Source: Nonomuraea helvata (GTDB taxonomy: Bacteria > Actinomycetota > Actinomycetes > Streptosporangiales > Streptosporangiaceae). From it: a stretch of 64,000 bases of DNA. The DNA is taken from positions 930,001-994,000 of the forward strand of contig NZ_BAAAXV010000009.1 of assembly GCF_039535785.1 (NCBI RefSeq). Direction: 5' to 3'. Below, piece after piece: positions 39,508 through 47,770 of the stretch. The position numbers were made by a program, and so were the translations under genes. Position 1 is the stretch's first letter. Each line of letters starts with the position of its first letter. Below the pieces are notes generated by a model. It ran no database searches and was not told the DNA's origin. It was given only the letters and a program-made list of their open reading frames with translations.

Positions 39508-40338
39508 GTGATCGGCTGGCTTGAAGCGGTGGTTCTGGGGTTGGTCCAGGGGCTCACAGAGTTCCTGCCGATCTCCTCCAGCGCCCACATCAGGGTGGTC
39601 TCCGCTTTCGCCGGCTGGCAGGATCCGGGGGCGGCGTTCACAGCGGTGATCCAGCTCGGCACGGAGGCGGCCGTGCTGATCTACTTCCGCCAGGAGATCT
39701 GGGAGATCGTCTCCACCTGGTTCCGGTCGCTGTTCGTCAAGGAGTTGCGCACCCACTGGGCCGCGCGCATGGGCTGGTACGTCATCGTCGGCTCGCTGCC
39801 CATCGGCGTGCTCGGTCTGGTGTTCAAGGACCAGATCGAGACGGTCTTCCGCGACCTGCGCCTGGTGGGCACCACGCTGATCGTGTTCGGCTGCATCCTG
39901 TGGTTCGCCGACCGCACCGCCCGCAACAAGCTCACGCTCGAAAAGCACCTGAGCTTCACCCACGCCCTCGTGTACGGCTTCGCCCAAGCGCTCGCCCTCA
40001 TCCCCGGCGTGTCCCGCTCCGGCGGCACGATCACCGCGGGCCTGCTGCTCGACTACCGGCGCGAGGACGCGGCGAAATACTCGTTCCTGCTGGCCATCCC
40101 CGCCGTGCTGTCGTCGGGGCTGCTGGAGGTGGCCAAGATCGGCGAGGGCCCCGCACCCGCCTGGGGGCCCACGATCCTGGCCACGATCATCTCGTTCATC
40201 GTCGGCTACGCGGCCGTGGCCTGGTTCCTGCGCTACATCAGCCACCACCGCTTCACCGGTTTCGTGATCTACCGGATCATCCTCGGCTTCTTCGTGATCC
40301 TCGCGGTCACCGCGGGCTGGATTCCGGAACTGGGCTGA
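39508..40338 (+). CDS. uppP: Undecaprenyl-diphosphatase (BacA/UppP)
   Basis: A 276-residue membrane enzyme that dephosphorylates undecaprenyl pyrophosphate to recycle the lipid carrier of cell-wall synthesis; overproduction gives bacitracin resistance. The two active-site motifs are QGLTEFLPISSSAH (Glu18, Ser23-Ser25, His27) and LIPGVSRSGGTITAGLLL (about 164-181, with Arg170). About eight transmembrane segments are predicted. GTG 39508 follows GGAAGG by 7 nt. Its 3' end overlaps the convergent membrane protein gene by 32 nt. Confidence 0.94.
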   Translation: MIGWLEAVVLGLVQGLTEFLPISSSAHIRVVSAFAGWQDPGAAFTAVIQLGTEAAVLIYFRQEIWEIVSTWFRSLFVKELRTHWAARMGWYVIVGSLPIGVLGLVFKDQIETVFRDLRLVGTTLIVFGCILWFADRTARNKLTLEKHLSFTHALVYGFAQALALIPGVSRSGGTITAGLLLDYRREDAAKYSFLLAIPAVLSSGLLEVAKIGEGPAPAWGPTILATIISFIVGYAAVAWFLRYISHHRFTGFVIYRIILGFFVILAVTAGWIPELG

Positions 40339-41008
40339 CGGCGGCCCTCTCGCGGGAGGGATAGTAGGCCGCCCACGCCTCGTCGCCCATGCGCAGGACC
40401 TTGATCCCGGTCCAGCCCAGCGCGATGACGGGCAGGATCCAGAACAGCACGGTCACCGGCCCGTACGGGATGGGGAACGAGACGACGTAGCCGACGAAGA
40501 CGAGCAGCGGCACCCACCACCCGACGAAGCCCGTCCGCCAGACGGCCGCGGTCAGCAGCGGCAGGCCGAGGATCGCGCAGAACATCCACGGCATCTGGAA
40601 GCCGAAGATGACCCCGGGCAGGTTCAGCATCTCGTCGAGGATCTTCTGCGCCTGCTCCGGCGGGTTGTGCTGCCCCAGCCACCACTCGACGGGGTCGATC
40701 ATCAGCAGCCCGGAGGCGGAGATGTAGCCGACCACCGTCGCGGCGCCGGCGACGTGGCCGAGCCTGGTGGCCTTGCGCCTGGTGAGATGCACCAGGCCCA
40801 CGGCCGCGACGGCCATCAGCAGCCAGCTCCAGTGGAAGAGCGCCGATTCGGTCTGCGCGAGCGCGGGGTTGACGCCGTAGCTGACCGCCTCCCTGTCGTC
40901 GCCCCAGGTGCCGGGGTCGACGACGACGGCGACGGCCTGGAACAGCGGGGCCACGACGAGCAGCGTGCCTGCCGCGACGCGCCGGAATGTCACCTGGTTG
41001 TTCAACAT
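40307..41008 (-). CDS. Hypothetical multipass membrane protein
   Basis: A 233-residue protein with about six hydrophobic segments (RVAAGTLLVVAPLFQAVAVVV; HWSWLLMAVAAVGLVHLT; VAGAATVVGYISASGLLMI; MPWMFCAILGLPLLTAAVW; WVPLLVFVGYVVSF; VLFWILPVIALGW). I do not recognise a family beyond a general actinobacterial membrane protein. ATG at 41008 (MLNNQVTFRR) is the likely start, but no clear ribosome binding site is seen and an earlier in-frame start at 41092 is possible. Confidence 0.6.
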   Translation of the reverse strand: MLNNQVTFRRVAAGTLLVVAPLFQAVAVVVDPGTWGDDREAVSYGVNPALAQTESALFHWSWLLMAVAAVGLVHLTRRKATRLGHVAGAATVVGYISASGLLMIDPVEWWLGQHNPPEQAQKILDEMLNLPGVIFGFQMPWMFCAILGLPLLTAAVWRTGFVGWWVPLLVFVGYVVSFPIPYGPVTVLFWILPVIALGWTGIKVLRMGDEAWAAYYPSRERAAVSPVPESSPR

Positions 41009-41105
41009 GGGGATGACGGTAGGCACCGGGACCACCGGCCGTCGTCCGCCTGCGGGGCGACCGGGCGTCACCTGAGCGGCGGAGAAGATCACGCCGCTGC
41101 GGCGT

Positions 41106-41525
41106 TCAGACGGTCCGGGGATAGCGGCTGCAGAGGGCGAAGACGACGGCGAAGAGGGTCCAGGCGGCGACGTACGCGACGGGGTGGGCCCAAGGCTCGC
41201 CGACGATGTCGGCCAGCGCGGCCCGGCCCTCGAAGTAGAGCGCCAGCCCCGCCGCCGCTCCCGGGATCGCGCCCCACCAGCGCTGCCACCACACCTCGTG
41301 AACGACCACCTCGAACACCACCAGGGCGATCGGCCCCAGGAGGAGGAACTTCAGCCCGGGCGGGTGGGACAGGAGAGCGGCGAGGCCCATGACCGCGACC
41401 GCCGAGGCGGCCGTCAGGAGCACCACGGCCCCGAAGGGCGCGGGCTCGTTCCGCGGGTCCTCCTCGGGGCGCGTGGGCGGCTCGCCGTCGCCGTCCTCGT
41501 TCCGGAGATCACTCATGATCATCAT
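41106..41525 (-). CDS. Hypothetical membrane protein
   Basis: A protein of 136-139 residues with an acidic hydrophilic N-terminus (DLRNEDGDGEPPTRPEEDPRNEP) and about four hydrophobic segments. Function unknown. Possible ATG starts are 41525, 41522 and 41516, without a strong ribosome binding site. It lies just downstream of the MFS gene in the same direction. The gap 41009-41105 after it holds nothing I can identify. Confidence 0.5.
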   Translation of the reverse strand: MMIMSDLRNEDGDGEPPTRPEEDPRNEPAPFGAVVLLTAASAVAVMGLAALLSHPPGLKFLLLGPIALVVFEVVVHEVWWQRWWGAIPGAAAGLALYFEGRAALADIVGEPWAHPVAYVAAWTLFAVVFALCSRYPRTV

Positions 41526-41540
41526 TATGCCGACGACGCG

Positions 41541-42689
41541 CTACCCGACGGCCACGCTCTCCTTCGGGGAGATCGCCGCCGAACGGTAGGTCGTCAGCGT
41601 GAACAGCAGCGCCACCAGCCCGAGCGCGGTGGCCAGCACGACCACGCCCGCCCGGCCGTACCAGTCGAGTGCGGCGCCACCGGCCAGCCCGGCCACGAAG
41701 AGCCCGACGTACTGCGCGGACGACAGCAGCCCCAGGCCGATCGGCACGTTGCCGGGCACGGCGCCGACCGTCCTGAACTGCTGGGCCGGGGCCACCAGCC
41801 AGCCGAGCGCACCCCACAGGAACGCCCACACCAGGGCGACGGGCAGGGCGAGGTTGGCGACGGGGATGAGGGTCATGAACGCGGTGCTCGCGGCCAGGCC
41901 GACCAGCACCATCCTGCGCGGCCCGTACAGGTCGGTGAAGCGCCCGCCGAGCTGGTTGCCCACGATGCCGCCGAGCCCCCACGCCCACAGCACCGCCGGC
42001 AGCGGCAGGTCGAACAGCGACCCGATGTAGGTGTACGCGGTGAACCCGGCCGCGAAGAACAGCAGCTGCGTCGTCAGCACCGCCAGCACCCGCCGGTCAC
42101 CCAGCGGCGCGAACCGCTCCCTGAGCCGTCCCGACGTCGGGATCCGCACCGAGGGCACCACGGCCGCGACGCCGATGAACCCGATCACGCCCAGCCCCGA
42201 CACCAGCCAGAGCGTGGCCCGCCAGCCGGAGACCCCGCCCAGCCAGGTGCCCAGCGGCACGCCGATCGCGGATGACACGGTCAGCCCGCCCATCACCAGT
42301 GCGAGCGCGCGCCCGCGGCGCTCGGGCGCGGTCAGCGCGTTCGCCACGCCGGAGGCGGTCGGCGTGAACATCGCCGCACCCGCCGCCGCGATCACCCGGG
42401 TGGCCATCACCAGCGGGTACGTCGGAGCCAGCGCGGTCAGCACATTGCCGACGACGAACACGCTCAGCGCCACCACCAGCAGGGTCTTGCGCGACAGGCG
42501 GGCGGTCAGGGCGGCGAGAACGGGCGACAGCAGCGCGTAAGCAAGCGCGAACACGGTCATGAGCTGCCCGGCCGCCGACGACGAGATCCCCAGATCCCGC
42601 GAGATGGGCGGCAGCAGCCCGGCGGTCACGAACATGCCCGTACCTATCGCAAAATTTCCGACAGCAAGCGGGTAGAGCCGGGAGCTCAT
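41541..42689 (-). CDS. MFS transporter (DHA1, AraJ/Cmr-like efflux)
   Basis: A 382-residue exporter with 12 predicted transmembrane helices. It opens LYPLAVGNFAIGTGMFVTAGLLPPISRDLGISSSAAGQLMTVFALAYALLSPVLAALTARLSRKTLL, the usual DHA1 pattern with motif A as TARLSRKTLL. It probably exports drugs, sugars or metabolites. ATG 42689 has GGAGG upstream at 4 nt. It is divergent from an ArsR-type regulator gene, which likely controls it. Confidence 0.88.
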   Translation of the reverse strand: MSSRLYPLAVGNFAIGTGMFVTAGLLPPISRDLGISSSAAGQLMTVFALAYALLSPVLAALTARLSRKTLLVVALSVFVVGNVLTALAPTYPLVMATRVIAAAGAAMFTPTASGVANALTAPERRGRALALVMGGLTVSSAIGVPLGTWLGGVSGWRATLWLVSGLGVIGFIGVAAVVPSVRIPTSGRLRERFAPLGDRRVLAVLTTQLLFFAAGFTAYTYIGSLFDLPLPAVLWAWGLGGIVGNQLGGRFTDLYGPRRMVLVGLAASTAFMTLIPVANLALPVALVWAFLWGALGWLVAPAQQFRTVGAVPGNVPIGLGLLSSAQYVGLFVAGLAGGAALDWYGRAGVVVLATALGLVALLFTLTTYRSAAISPKESVAVG

Positions 42690-42721
42690 GCATCCTCCAG
42701 CGCCATGAGAGTTGGACACCC

Positions 42722-42758
42722 ATCAAACTGTCTTATAGTTGGATTGTTGTCAAACAAT
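42722..42758. promoter_or_regulatory. Operator-like inverted repeats, ArsR/MFS intergenic region
   Basis: Two overlapping inverted repeats lie in the A+T-rich 91-bp gap. ATCAAACT-N7-AGTTGGAT (42722-42744) has one mismatch, and ATTGTT-N4-AACAAT (42743-42758) is perfect. They sit between the divergent regulator and exporter genes, the usual place for ArsR-type operators. Confidence 0.5.
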
Positions 42759-42780
42759 AAACCAGAGGTAGTGTTTCCCC

Positions 42781-43173
42781 ATGCGCCTGCTACCGCACCC
42801 CTCGACGGAGAACATCCAGCTCACGGAGGTCCTGCGGGCGCTTTCCGACCCCGTGCGCCTCGAGATCGTCGTACGTCTCGCTCTGCGGGGCGAGATGACG
42901 TGCGGCGTCGCGGGCGACGACCTCGGCGTGCACAAGTCGACCGCCTCGCACCACTACCGCACCCTGCGCGAGGCCGGCGTGGTCATGACCAAGCAGGAGG
43001 GGCGGCTGAAGTACATGAGCCTGCGCCGCGACGACCTCGACTCCCGCTTCCCCGGCCTGCTCGACGCGGTCCTGTCCGCCGCCGGGATCCCGAGCGCCGG
43101 CGGCCCGGACCACACCCGGAGCTCAGGCGTCCCGGCCCCCAGCCTGAGCGCCGGCGTCCCCGCCCAGCGTTGA
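42781..43173 (+). CDS. ArsR-type winged-helix transcriptional regulator
   Basis: A 130-residue regulator. The winged helix reads LTEVLRALSDPVRLEIVVRLALRGEMTCGVAGDDLGVHKSTASHHYRTLREAGVVMTKQEGRLKYMSLRRDDL. Only one cysteine is present, so it is not a classical metal sensor. The C-terminal 30 residues are a disordered Pro/Ser/Gly tail. It probably represses the divergent MFS exporter. Its stop overlaps the hrpB start by one base (TGATG). Confidence 0.88.
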   Translation: MRLLPHPSTENIQLTEVLRALSDPVRLEIVVRLALRGEMTCGVAGDDLGVHKSTASHHYRTLREAGVVMTKQEGRLKYMSLRRDDLDSRFPGLLDAVLSAAGIPSAGGPDHTRSSGVPAPSLSAGVPAQR

Positions 43174-45653
43174 TGCGCCACGACTCGCTGCCCATCCGGC
43201 ACGTCCTGGCCGAGCTGCTCGCCGTCCTCGACGGGCACGGCAGCGCGGTCCTCACGGCCCCTCCCGGCACGGGCAAGACGACGGTCGTGCCACTCGCCCT
43301 GGCCGAGGCGGGCATGCGGGTGCTGGTGGCCGAGCCGCGACGCCTGGCCGTACGCGCGGCCGCCCAGCGGATGGGCGTGAGCTACTCCATCAGGGGCGAG
43401 CGGCACGTGGGCGCGAACCCCATGGTCGAGGTGGTCACGACAGGCGTCCTGCTCCAGCGCCTCCAGCGGGACCAGGAACTGGCCGGCGTGGACGCGGTCA
43501 TGCTCGACGAGTGCCATGAGCGCCACCTGGACGCGGACACGGCGCTGGCGTTCCTCCTGGACGTCCGCGACACGCTCCGCCCCGACCTGCGCCTGCTGGC
43601 CACCTCCGCCACCGCCGACGCCGAGCCGTGGTCGCGGCTGATCGGCGGCCCCGTCGTCGCGGCCACCGGCGCCACGCACCCCGTCGAGACGGTGTGGGCC
43701 CCGCCCGCGCGCCCGGTCGCCCCGCCGCACGGCCTCCGCGTCGATCCCGCCCTGCTGTCCCACGTCGCCTCGGTGGTGCGCAGGGCGCTGGCGGAGCGGG
43801 ACGGCGACGTGCTCTGCTTCCTCCCGGGCGTGGGCGAGATCGCCAAGGTCGCGGGGATGCTGGACGGCGTCGAGGTCCTCCAGGTGCACGGCCAGGCCCC
43901 GGCCCACGTTCAGGACGCCGTGCTCGCGCCCGGCTCGGCCCGGCGGGTGGTGCTGGCCACGTCGGTCGCCGAGTCCAGCCTCACCGTCCCGGGCGTCCGG
44001 GTGGTGGTCGACTCCGGCCTGGCGCGCGAGCCGCGTACCGACCACGCCCGCGGCCTCGGCTCACTCACCACGGTCCGGGTCTCGAAGGCCTCGGCCGGCC
44101 AGCGCGCGGGCCGGGCCGGTCGCGAGGCGGCGGGCACGGTGTACCGATGCTGGTCGGCGGCCGACCACGAGCGCCTGGCCGATCACGCACGCCCGGAGAT
44201 CGCGCTCGCGGACCTGACGGGGTTCGCGCTGCAGGCGGCCTGCTGGGGCACCCCCGACGCTTCAGGGCTGGCGCTGCTGGACCCGCCGCCGCCCGCCGCG
44301 ATGTCCGCCGCCGCCCGCACCTTGGAGGCGCTGGGCGCGCTCGACGGCGCCTCACGGGTGGACGGCGCCTCACGGGTGGACGGCGCCTCACGGGTGGACG
44401 GCGCCTCACGGGTGACGGACCGGGGCCGCCGGATGGCGCTGGCCGGCGTGCACCCCCGCCTGGCCAGGGCCCTGCTCGACCTGGGCCCGCGGGCCGCCGA
44501 GGTGGTGGCCCTGCTGTCGGAGCAGCTTCCCCGGGACGCGGGCGACGACCTGGTTGCGGTCTGGCGCGCGGCCCGCAGGGGCGGCACCGGCTTCGCCGCC
44601 CGCTGGCGCCAGGAGGCCGGACGCCTCCGGCGCACCGCCGCCCAGGCCCACGATGCGACCCCGCCCGCTCCACACACCGAGCACATCCCGCACGGCCGGA
44701 CGCCGGACGACGAGGTGGCCGGGTTGGCCGTGGCGCTGGCGTTCCCCGAGCGGGTGGCGCGCCGGCGGGGCGGCGGCTACCTCATGGCCTCCGGCACCCA
44801 GGCCCAGCTCCCGGAGGGCTCCAAGCTGCACACCGCCCCGTGGCTGGCCATCGCGATCGCCGACCGACCGACGGGGTCCGCGTCGGCCCGCATCAGACAG
44901 GCCGTGGAGATCGACGAGGAGACCGCCAGACTGGCCCACCCCACCACCACCGAGCACGAGATCACCTGGCACGTGCCCCCGGGCGGGCGTCACGGCGACG
45001 TGCTCGCCCGGACCGTCGAGCGGCTGGGCGCGATCGAGCTGTCCGCCACCCCGCTCAAGGACGCCGACGTCCGCGAGGCCATCCTGTACGGCCTCCGCAC
45101 GGAACCCGACGTCCTCACCTGGACGAAACAGGCCAGAGAGCTGCGGGACCGCCTGGCGTTCTGCCACCGCGCCGTCGGCGCCCCCTGGCCCTCGATGGAC
45201 GCGCTCATCGACCTGGCCGACCAGTGGCTGGAGCCGGAGCTGTCCAGGGCCCGCCGCCGGGCCGACCTCGAACGCATCGACGTCGCCGCCGCGCTGAAAC
45301 GCCTGATCCCCTGGAGCGAACGCCTGGAACAGGCCGCCCCCGAACGCATCGAGGTGCCCAGCGGCTCCCACGTCCGCGTGGACTACTCGGGCGACCAGCC
45401 GGTGCTGGCGGTCAAGCTGCAGGAGCTGTTCGGCCTGCAGGAGACGCCCGAGATCTCCGGCGTGCCCGTCCTGGTGCACCTGCTCTCCCCCGCGGGCCGC
45501 CCGGTGGCCGTCACCGCGGACCTGGCGTCGTTCTGGCGCGACGGCTACCGTTCCGTACGCGCGGAGCTCCGCGGCCGCTACCCGAAGCACCCCTGGCCGG
45601 AGGACCCGCTCACCGCGCCTCCCACCCGCCGTACCAAAGAGAGAAGACCATGA
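43173..45653 (+). CDS. hrpB: DEAH-box ATP-dependent helicase HrpB
   Basis: An 826-residue superfamily 2 helicase. Walker A is APPGTGKTT (Lys35), motif II is DECH (112-115), SAT is TSATADAEPW, and motif VI is QRAGRAGREAAGTVYR. The C-terminal HrpB-specific domain (about 560-826, ending GRYPKHPWPEDPLTAPPTRR) confirms HrpB rather than HrpA. Its role in bacteria is poorly defined but involves RNA. Residues 391-414 contain four copies of DGASRV from an 18-bp tandem repeat. ATG 43173 is coupled to the ArsR gene; earlier starts in this frame are antisense noise. Confidence 0.92.
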   Translation: MRHDSLPIRHVLAELLAVLDGHGSAVLTAPPGTGKTTVVPLALAEAGMRVLVAEPRRLAVRAAAQRMGVSYSIRGERHVGANPMVEVVTTGVLLQRLQRDQELAGVDAVMLDECHERHLDADTALAFLLDVRDTLRPDLRLLATSATADAEPWSRLIGGPVVAATGATHPVETVWAPPARPVAPPHGLRVDPALLSHVASVVRRALAERDGDVLCFLPGVGEIAKVAGMLDGVEVLQVHGQAPAHVQDAVLAPGSARRVVLATSVAESSLTVPGVRVVVDSGLAREPRTDHARGLGSLTTVRVSKASAGQRAGRAGREAAGTVYRCWSAADHERLADHARPEIALADLTGFALQAACWGTPDASGLALLDPPPPAAMSAAARTLEALGALDGASRVDGASRVDGASRVDGASRVTDRGRRMALAGVHPRLARALLDLGPRAAEVVALLSEQLPRDAGDDLVAVWRAARRGGTGFAARWRQEAGRLRRTAAQAHDATPPAPHTEHIPHGRTPDDEVAGLAVALAFPERVARRRGGGYLMASGTQAQLPEGSKLHTAPWLAIAIADRPTGSASARIRQAVEIDEETARLAHPTTTEHEITWHVPPGGRHGDVLARTVERLGAIELSATPLKDADVREAILYGLRTEPDVLTWTKQARELRDRLAFCHRAVGAPWPSMDALIDLADQWLEPELSRARRRADLERIDVAAALKRLIPWSERLEQAAPERIEVPSGSHVRVDYSGDQPVLAVKLQELFGLQETPEISGVPVLVHLLSPAGRPVAVTADLASFWRDGYRSVRAELRGRYPKHPWPEDPLTAPPTRRTKERRP
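44343..44414 (+). repeat. Four exact tandem copies of an 18-bp unit inside hrpB
   Basis: GACGGCGCCTCACGGGTG is repeated four times without a mismatch and stays in frame, giving (DGASRV)4 between the helicase core and the HrpB C-terminal part. Copy number could vary between strains by slippage without breaking the frame. Confidence 0.95.
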
Positions 45654-46309
45654 CGAGCGTGGCCGACGCCGCCCGCGACAACGCCGAGTGGTGCGACGCG
45701 ATGTGCCGCGCGCACGGCGCACCGGGCACGTTCGCGGCCCTGGCCTGGACCAACCCTGCCAGGACCCCGCCCTTCTACCCGGACGCCGTCACCCTGTCCC
45801 CCGACGCGACGGCGGCCGACGTGCTCGGCCACATCGACGCCCGCCCCGGCGCGTCGGTCAAGGACAGCTTCGCCACGCTCGACCTGCCGGGCTTCGAGGT
45901 GCTGTTCGAGGGCCAGTGGATCCACCGCGAGCCTCCGGAGCGGCGCGCGCCCGCGATCGCCTGGGAGGTGGTGGCCGACGCCGCCACGCTGCGCGACTGG
46001 GAGCGGGCCTGCTTCGACGGCGAGGTCCGGGACCTCTTCCTGCCCGCGCTCCTCGACGAGGACGAGGTCACGGTCCTGTGCGGGAGGAGAGGGGGCGCCG
46101 TCGTCGGCGGCTCCGTGCTCACCCCGCGTGAGCAGGTCGTGGGCGTCTCCAACGTGTTCGGGGACGCCTCGTGGGAGGGCGCCCTGGCCATGGCCGCCGA
46201 TCTCTACCCCGGCCGTCCCCTGGTCGGCTGGGAGATCGACCCGGCGGACGCCGTCCGGCACGGCTTCACCACGATCGGCCCCCTACGCGTCTGGAGCAAG
46301 ATCGCCTAG
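45650..46309 (+). CDS. Hypothetical protein with GNAT-like C-terminus
   Basis: A 219-residue protein coupled to hrpB by a 4-nt ATGA overlap. The C-terminal half (VTVLCGRRGGAVVGGSVLTPREQVVGVSNVF ... AMAADLYPGRPLVGWEIDPADAVRHGFTTIGPLRVWSKI) resembles an acetyltransferase fold: a central strand, a helix and the final GF..IGPLRVW strand. The acetyl-CoA loop (RxxGxG/A) is not clear, so activity is uncertain. The last codons lie in the 24-bp direct repeat also found at 56952, so the gene may have been given a new end by an insertion. Confidence 0.6.
   Translation: MTSVADAARDNAEWCDAMCRAHGAPGTFAALAWTNPARTPPFYPDAVTLSPDATAADVLGHIDARPGASVKDSFATLDLPGFEVLFEGQWIHREPPERRAPAIAWEVVADAATLRDWERACFDGEVRDLFLPALLDEDEVTVLCGRRGGAVVGGSVLTPREQVVGVSNVFGDASWEGALAMAADLYPGRPLVGWEIDPADAVRHGFTTIGPLRVWSKIA
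46280..46303 (+). repeat. 24-bp direct repeat, left copy
   Basis: Exact match over 24 bp to 56952-56975, same orientation (begins CCCCTACGCGTCTGG, ends GCAAGATC). Five further bases (AGGGT, 46307-46311 against 56979-56983) match in register after a short unmatched stretch. It covers the last codons of the GNAT-like gene. Confidence 0.95.
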
Positions 46310-46321
46310 GGTGCTCGACCA

Positions 46322-46348
46322 GCCGCCCCGGTCGCCGACCGGAGCGGC
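46322..46348. terminator. Hairpin between convergent GNAT-like and GH43 genes
   Basis: GCCGCCCCGGTC (46322-46333), loop GCC, then GACCGGAGCGGC (46337-46348): 12 positions with one mismatch. It lies 12 nt past the GNAT-like stop and 8 nt past the GH43 stop, so it could terminate both. Confidence 0.65.
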
Positions 46349-46356
46349 CACGCGGG

Positions 46357-47703
46357 TCAGTCGTTGATCGTGTGCCCGTGGTTCCGGCGCCGGACGTACA
46401 GGCGGTTGCCCTCCGGCCCCGTCCATTCCACCCGCACGACCCCGGCCACCGCCGTGTCGCCGACGCGCGACGGGTCGGCCCAGTAGCCGAATCTGGGGTT
46501 GCGGAAGAACGTCGCCCACAGCCGGCCGCCGGCATCCACGAAGAAGTTGTTGTGGCCGGCGCCGACACCCACGGTCCACCGCTTCGAGTACGGTCCCTCG
46601 AACGTGTCCGAGACGGCGACGACCGCGTCGTAGTGGTATTGCGCGCGGCCGGGGCCGGGCGGGTCGTAGGCGTATCGGGTGCTGCCGTCGGCATTGGGCG
46701 AGGACCGGTTCCAGGCGGCCTGGAGGAGGTAGTACTTGCCTCCGTGCTTGAACACGTACGCGCCTTCGAGGTACGGCTCGGGCGAGTAGGGCGTCTGCTG
46801 GAACTGCGGGAGGTTGGTCGTCGGGACGATGTCCTCCATGTCGTCCCGGAACTTCGCGTACAGGTGGTTGTGCAGCACCAGCCAGGCGTCGTCGCCTTCG
46901 GAGTAGAGGCTGCCGTCGATGTGGTGGTAGGCGCCGGGCTCGATGAAGTCGGGTCCTCCGACGAAGGAGTCGCCGAAGGGCTTGTCGTGGTTGCCCTGGA
47001 CGAGCCGGTACGGACCCTCGAGGCCGCCCTCGCTCACGAGCATGAACGAACCGACCTTCCGGGAGTGGTCACCCATGCACGCGACGATGTACCACTTGCC
47101 GCGGAAGTAATGCACCTCCGGGGCCCAGACATCGCCCCGCTTGCCGAACCGGTCGTCGTGCCAGTACTCCTGCCACGGAGCGACGACCATGCGTCCTGGC
47201 CGGTTCTCGCCGACGAACTCCGGAGACCAGACCTTCCCCTTCTCGGCGCCGGGGCGGATGCCGGTGGTGTCGACCAGCCTCCACGGCCCGCGCAGAGACG
47301 GGGACACCCACACGAAGAGGCCGTCGTTCCACGGGGCTGGCCCTGCGATCCCGGCCGCCCGGGTGGTGCCGGTAGCGACGTAGATCGGACGACCGTCGAC
47401 GACGAAGCAGTTGACGTACGTGTCCCGCATCCAGACCCGGCCGAGCTCCTTGTCACGGGGGCGCAGCTCGAGCGGGAGGATGAAGGAGTTGTCCGCACGC
47501 GGCCACAGGTCCTGCCGGGTGTCGGCGAGGCCGTAGGGCTCGAGCTCAGGCCAGTTCGACGGATACCGCCGCATCGATGCCGCCTCTGTCATCGGGGCCG
47601 CCTGCGCGGCGGTCGTGGGCAGTGCCGCCGCTCCTGCCAGGCCGGCGGCGCCCGCCAGCAGGGACCGTCGGTCGATGTTCAACCCGTTGTCGGAATCAGT
47701 CAT
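46357..47703 (-). CDS. Secreted GH43-like glycosidase
   Basis: A 448-residue exported enzyme of the five-bladed GH43-type fold, acting on arabinose- or xylose-containing chains. A Tat signal lies at about 9-36 (NIDRRSLLAGAAGLAGAAALPTT). Blade-like signatures are WSPEFVG, DVWAPEVHYFRGKWYIVACMGD, PDFIEPGAYHHIDGSLY, and EPYLEGAYVFKHGGKYYLLQAAWN, the last with the typical general-acid glutamate. VGAGHNNFFVDAGGRLW matches the late metal-histidine position of the family. It is the last gene of the minus-strand operon. ATG 47703 has GGAGG 9 nt upstream. Confidence 0.85.
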   Translation of the reverse strand: MTDSDNGLNIDRRSLLAGAAGLAGAAALPTTAAQAAPMTEAASMRRYPSNWPELEPYGLADTRQDLWPRADNSFILPLELRPRDKELGRVWMRDTYVNCFVVDGRPIYVATGTTRAAGIAGPAPWNDGLFVWVSPSLRGPWRLVDTTGIRPGAEKGKVWSPEFVGENRPGRMVVAPWQEYWHDDRFGKRGDVWAPEVHYFRGKWYIVACMGDHSRKVGSFMLVSEGGLEGPYRLVQGNHDKPFGDSFVGGPDFIEPGAYHHIDGSLYSEGDDAWLVLHNHLYAKFRDDMEDIVPTTNLPQFQQTPYSPEPYLEGAYVFKHGGKYYLLQAAWNRSSPNADGSTRYAYDPPGPGRAQYHYDAVVAVSDTFEGPYSKRWTVGVGAGHNNFFVDAGGRLWATFFRNPRFGYWADPSRVGDTAVAGVVRVEWTGPEGNRLYVRRRNHGHTIND

Positions 47704-47770
47704 CAGTCACGTCCTCCACATCTCGCGGGCGTACGAGCAGGGGCCTGGGGGTGGTCGGGCATGGTTCTCC

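Noticed and set aside
44343..44414. Tandem repeats as a possible CRISPR array
   Set aside because: The units are contiguous without spacers, in frame in a helicase gene, and no cas genes are present.
42705..45653. An apparent 982-residue fusion in front of hrpB
   Set aside because: The extra N-terminal part is out of frame with the ArsR gene that it overlaps and has no protein-like composition. The TGATG junction at 43173 explains both genes.
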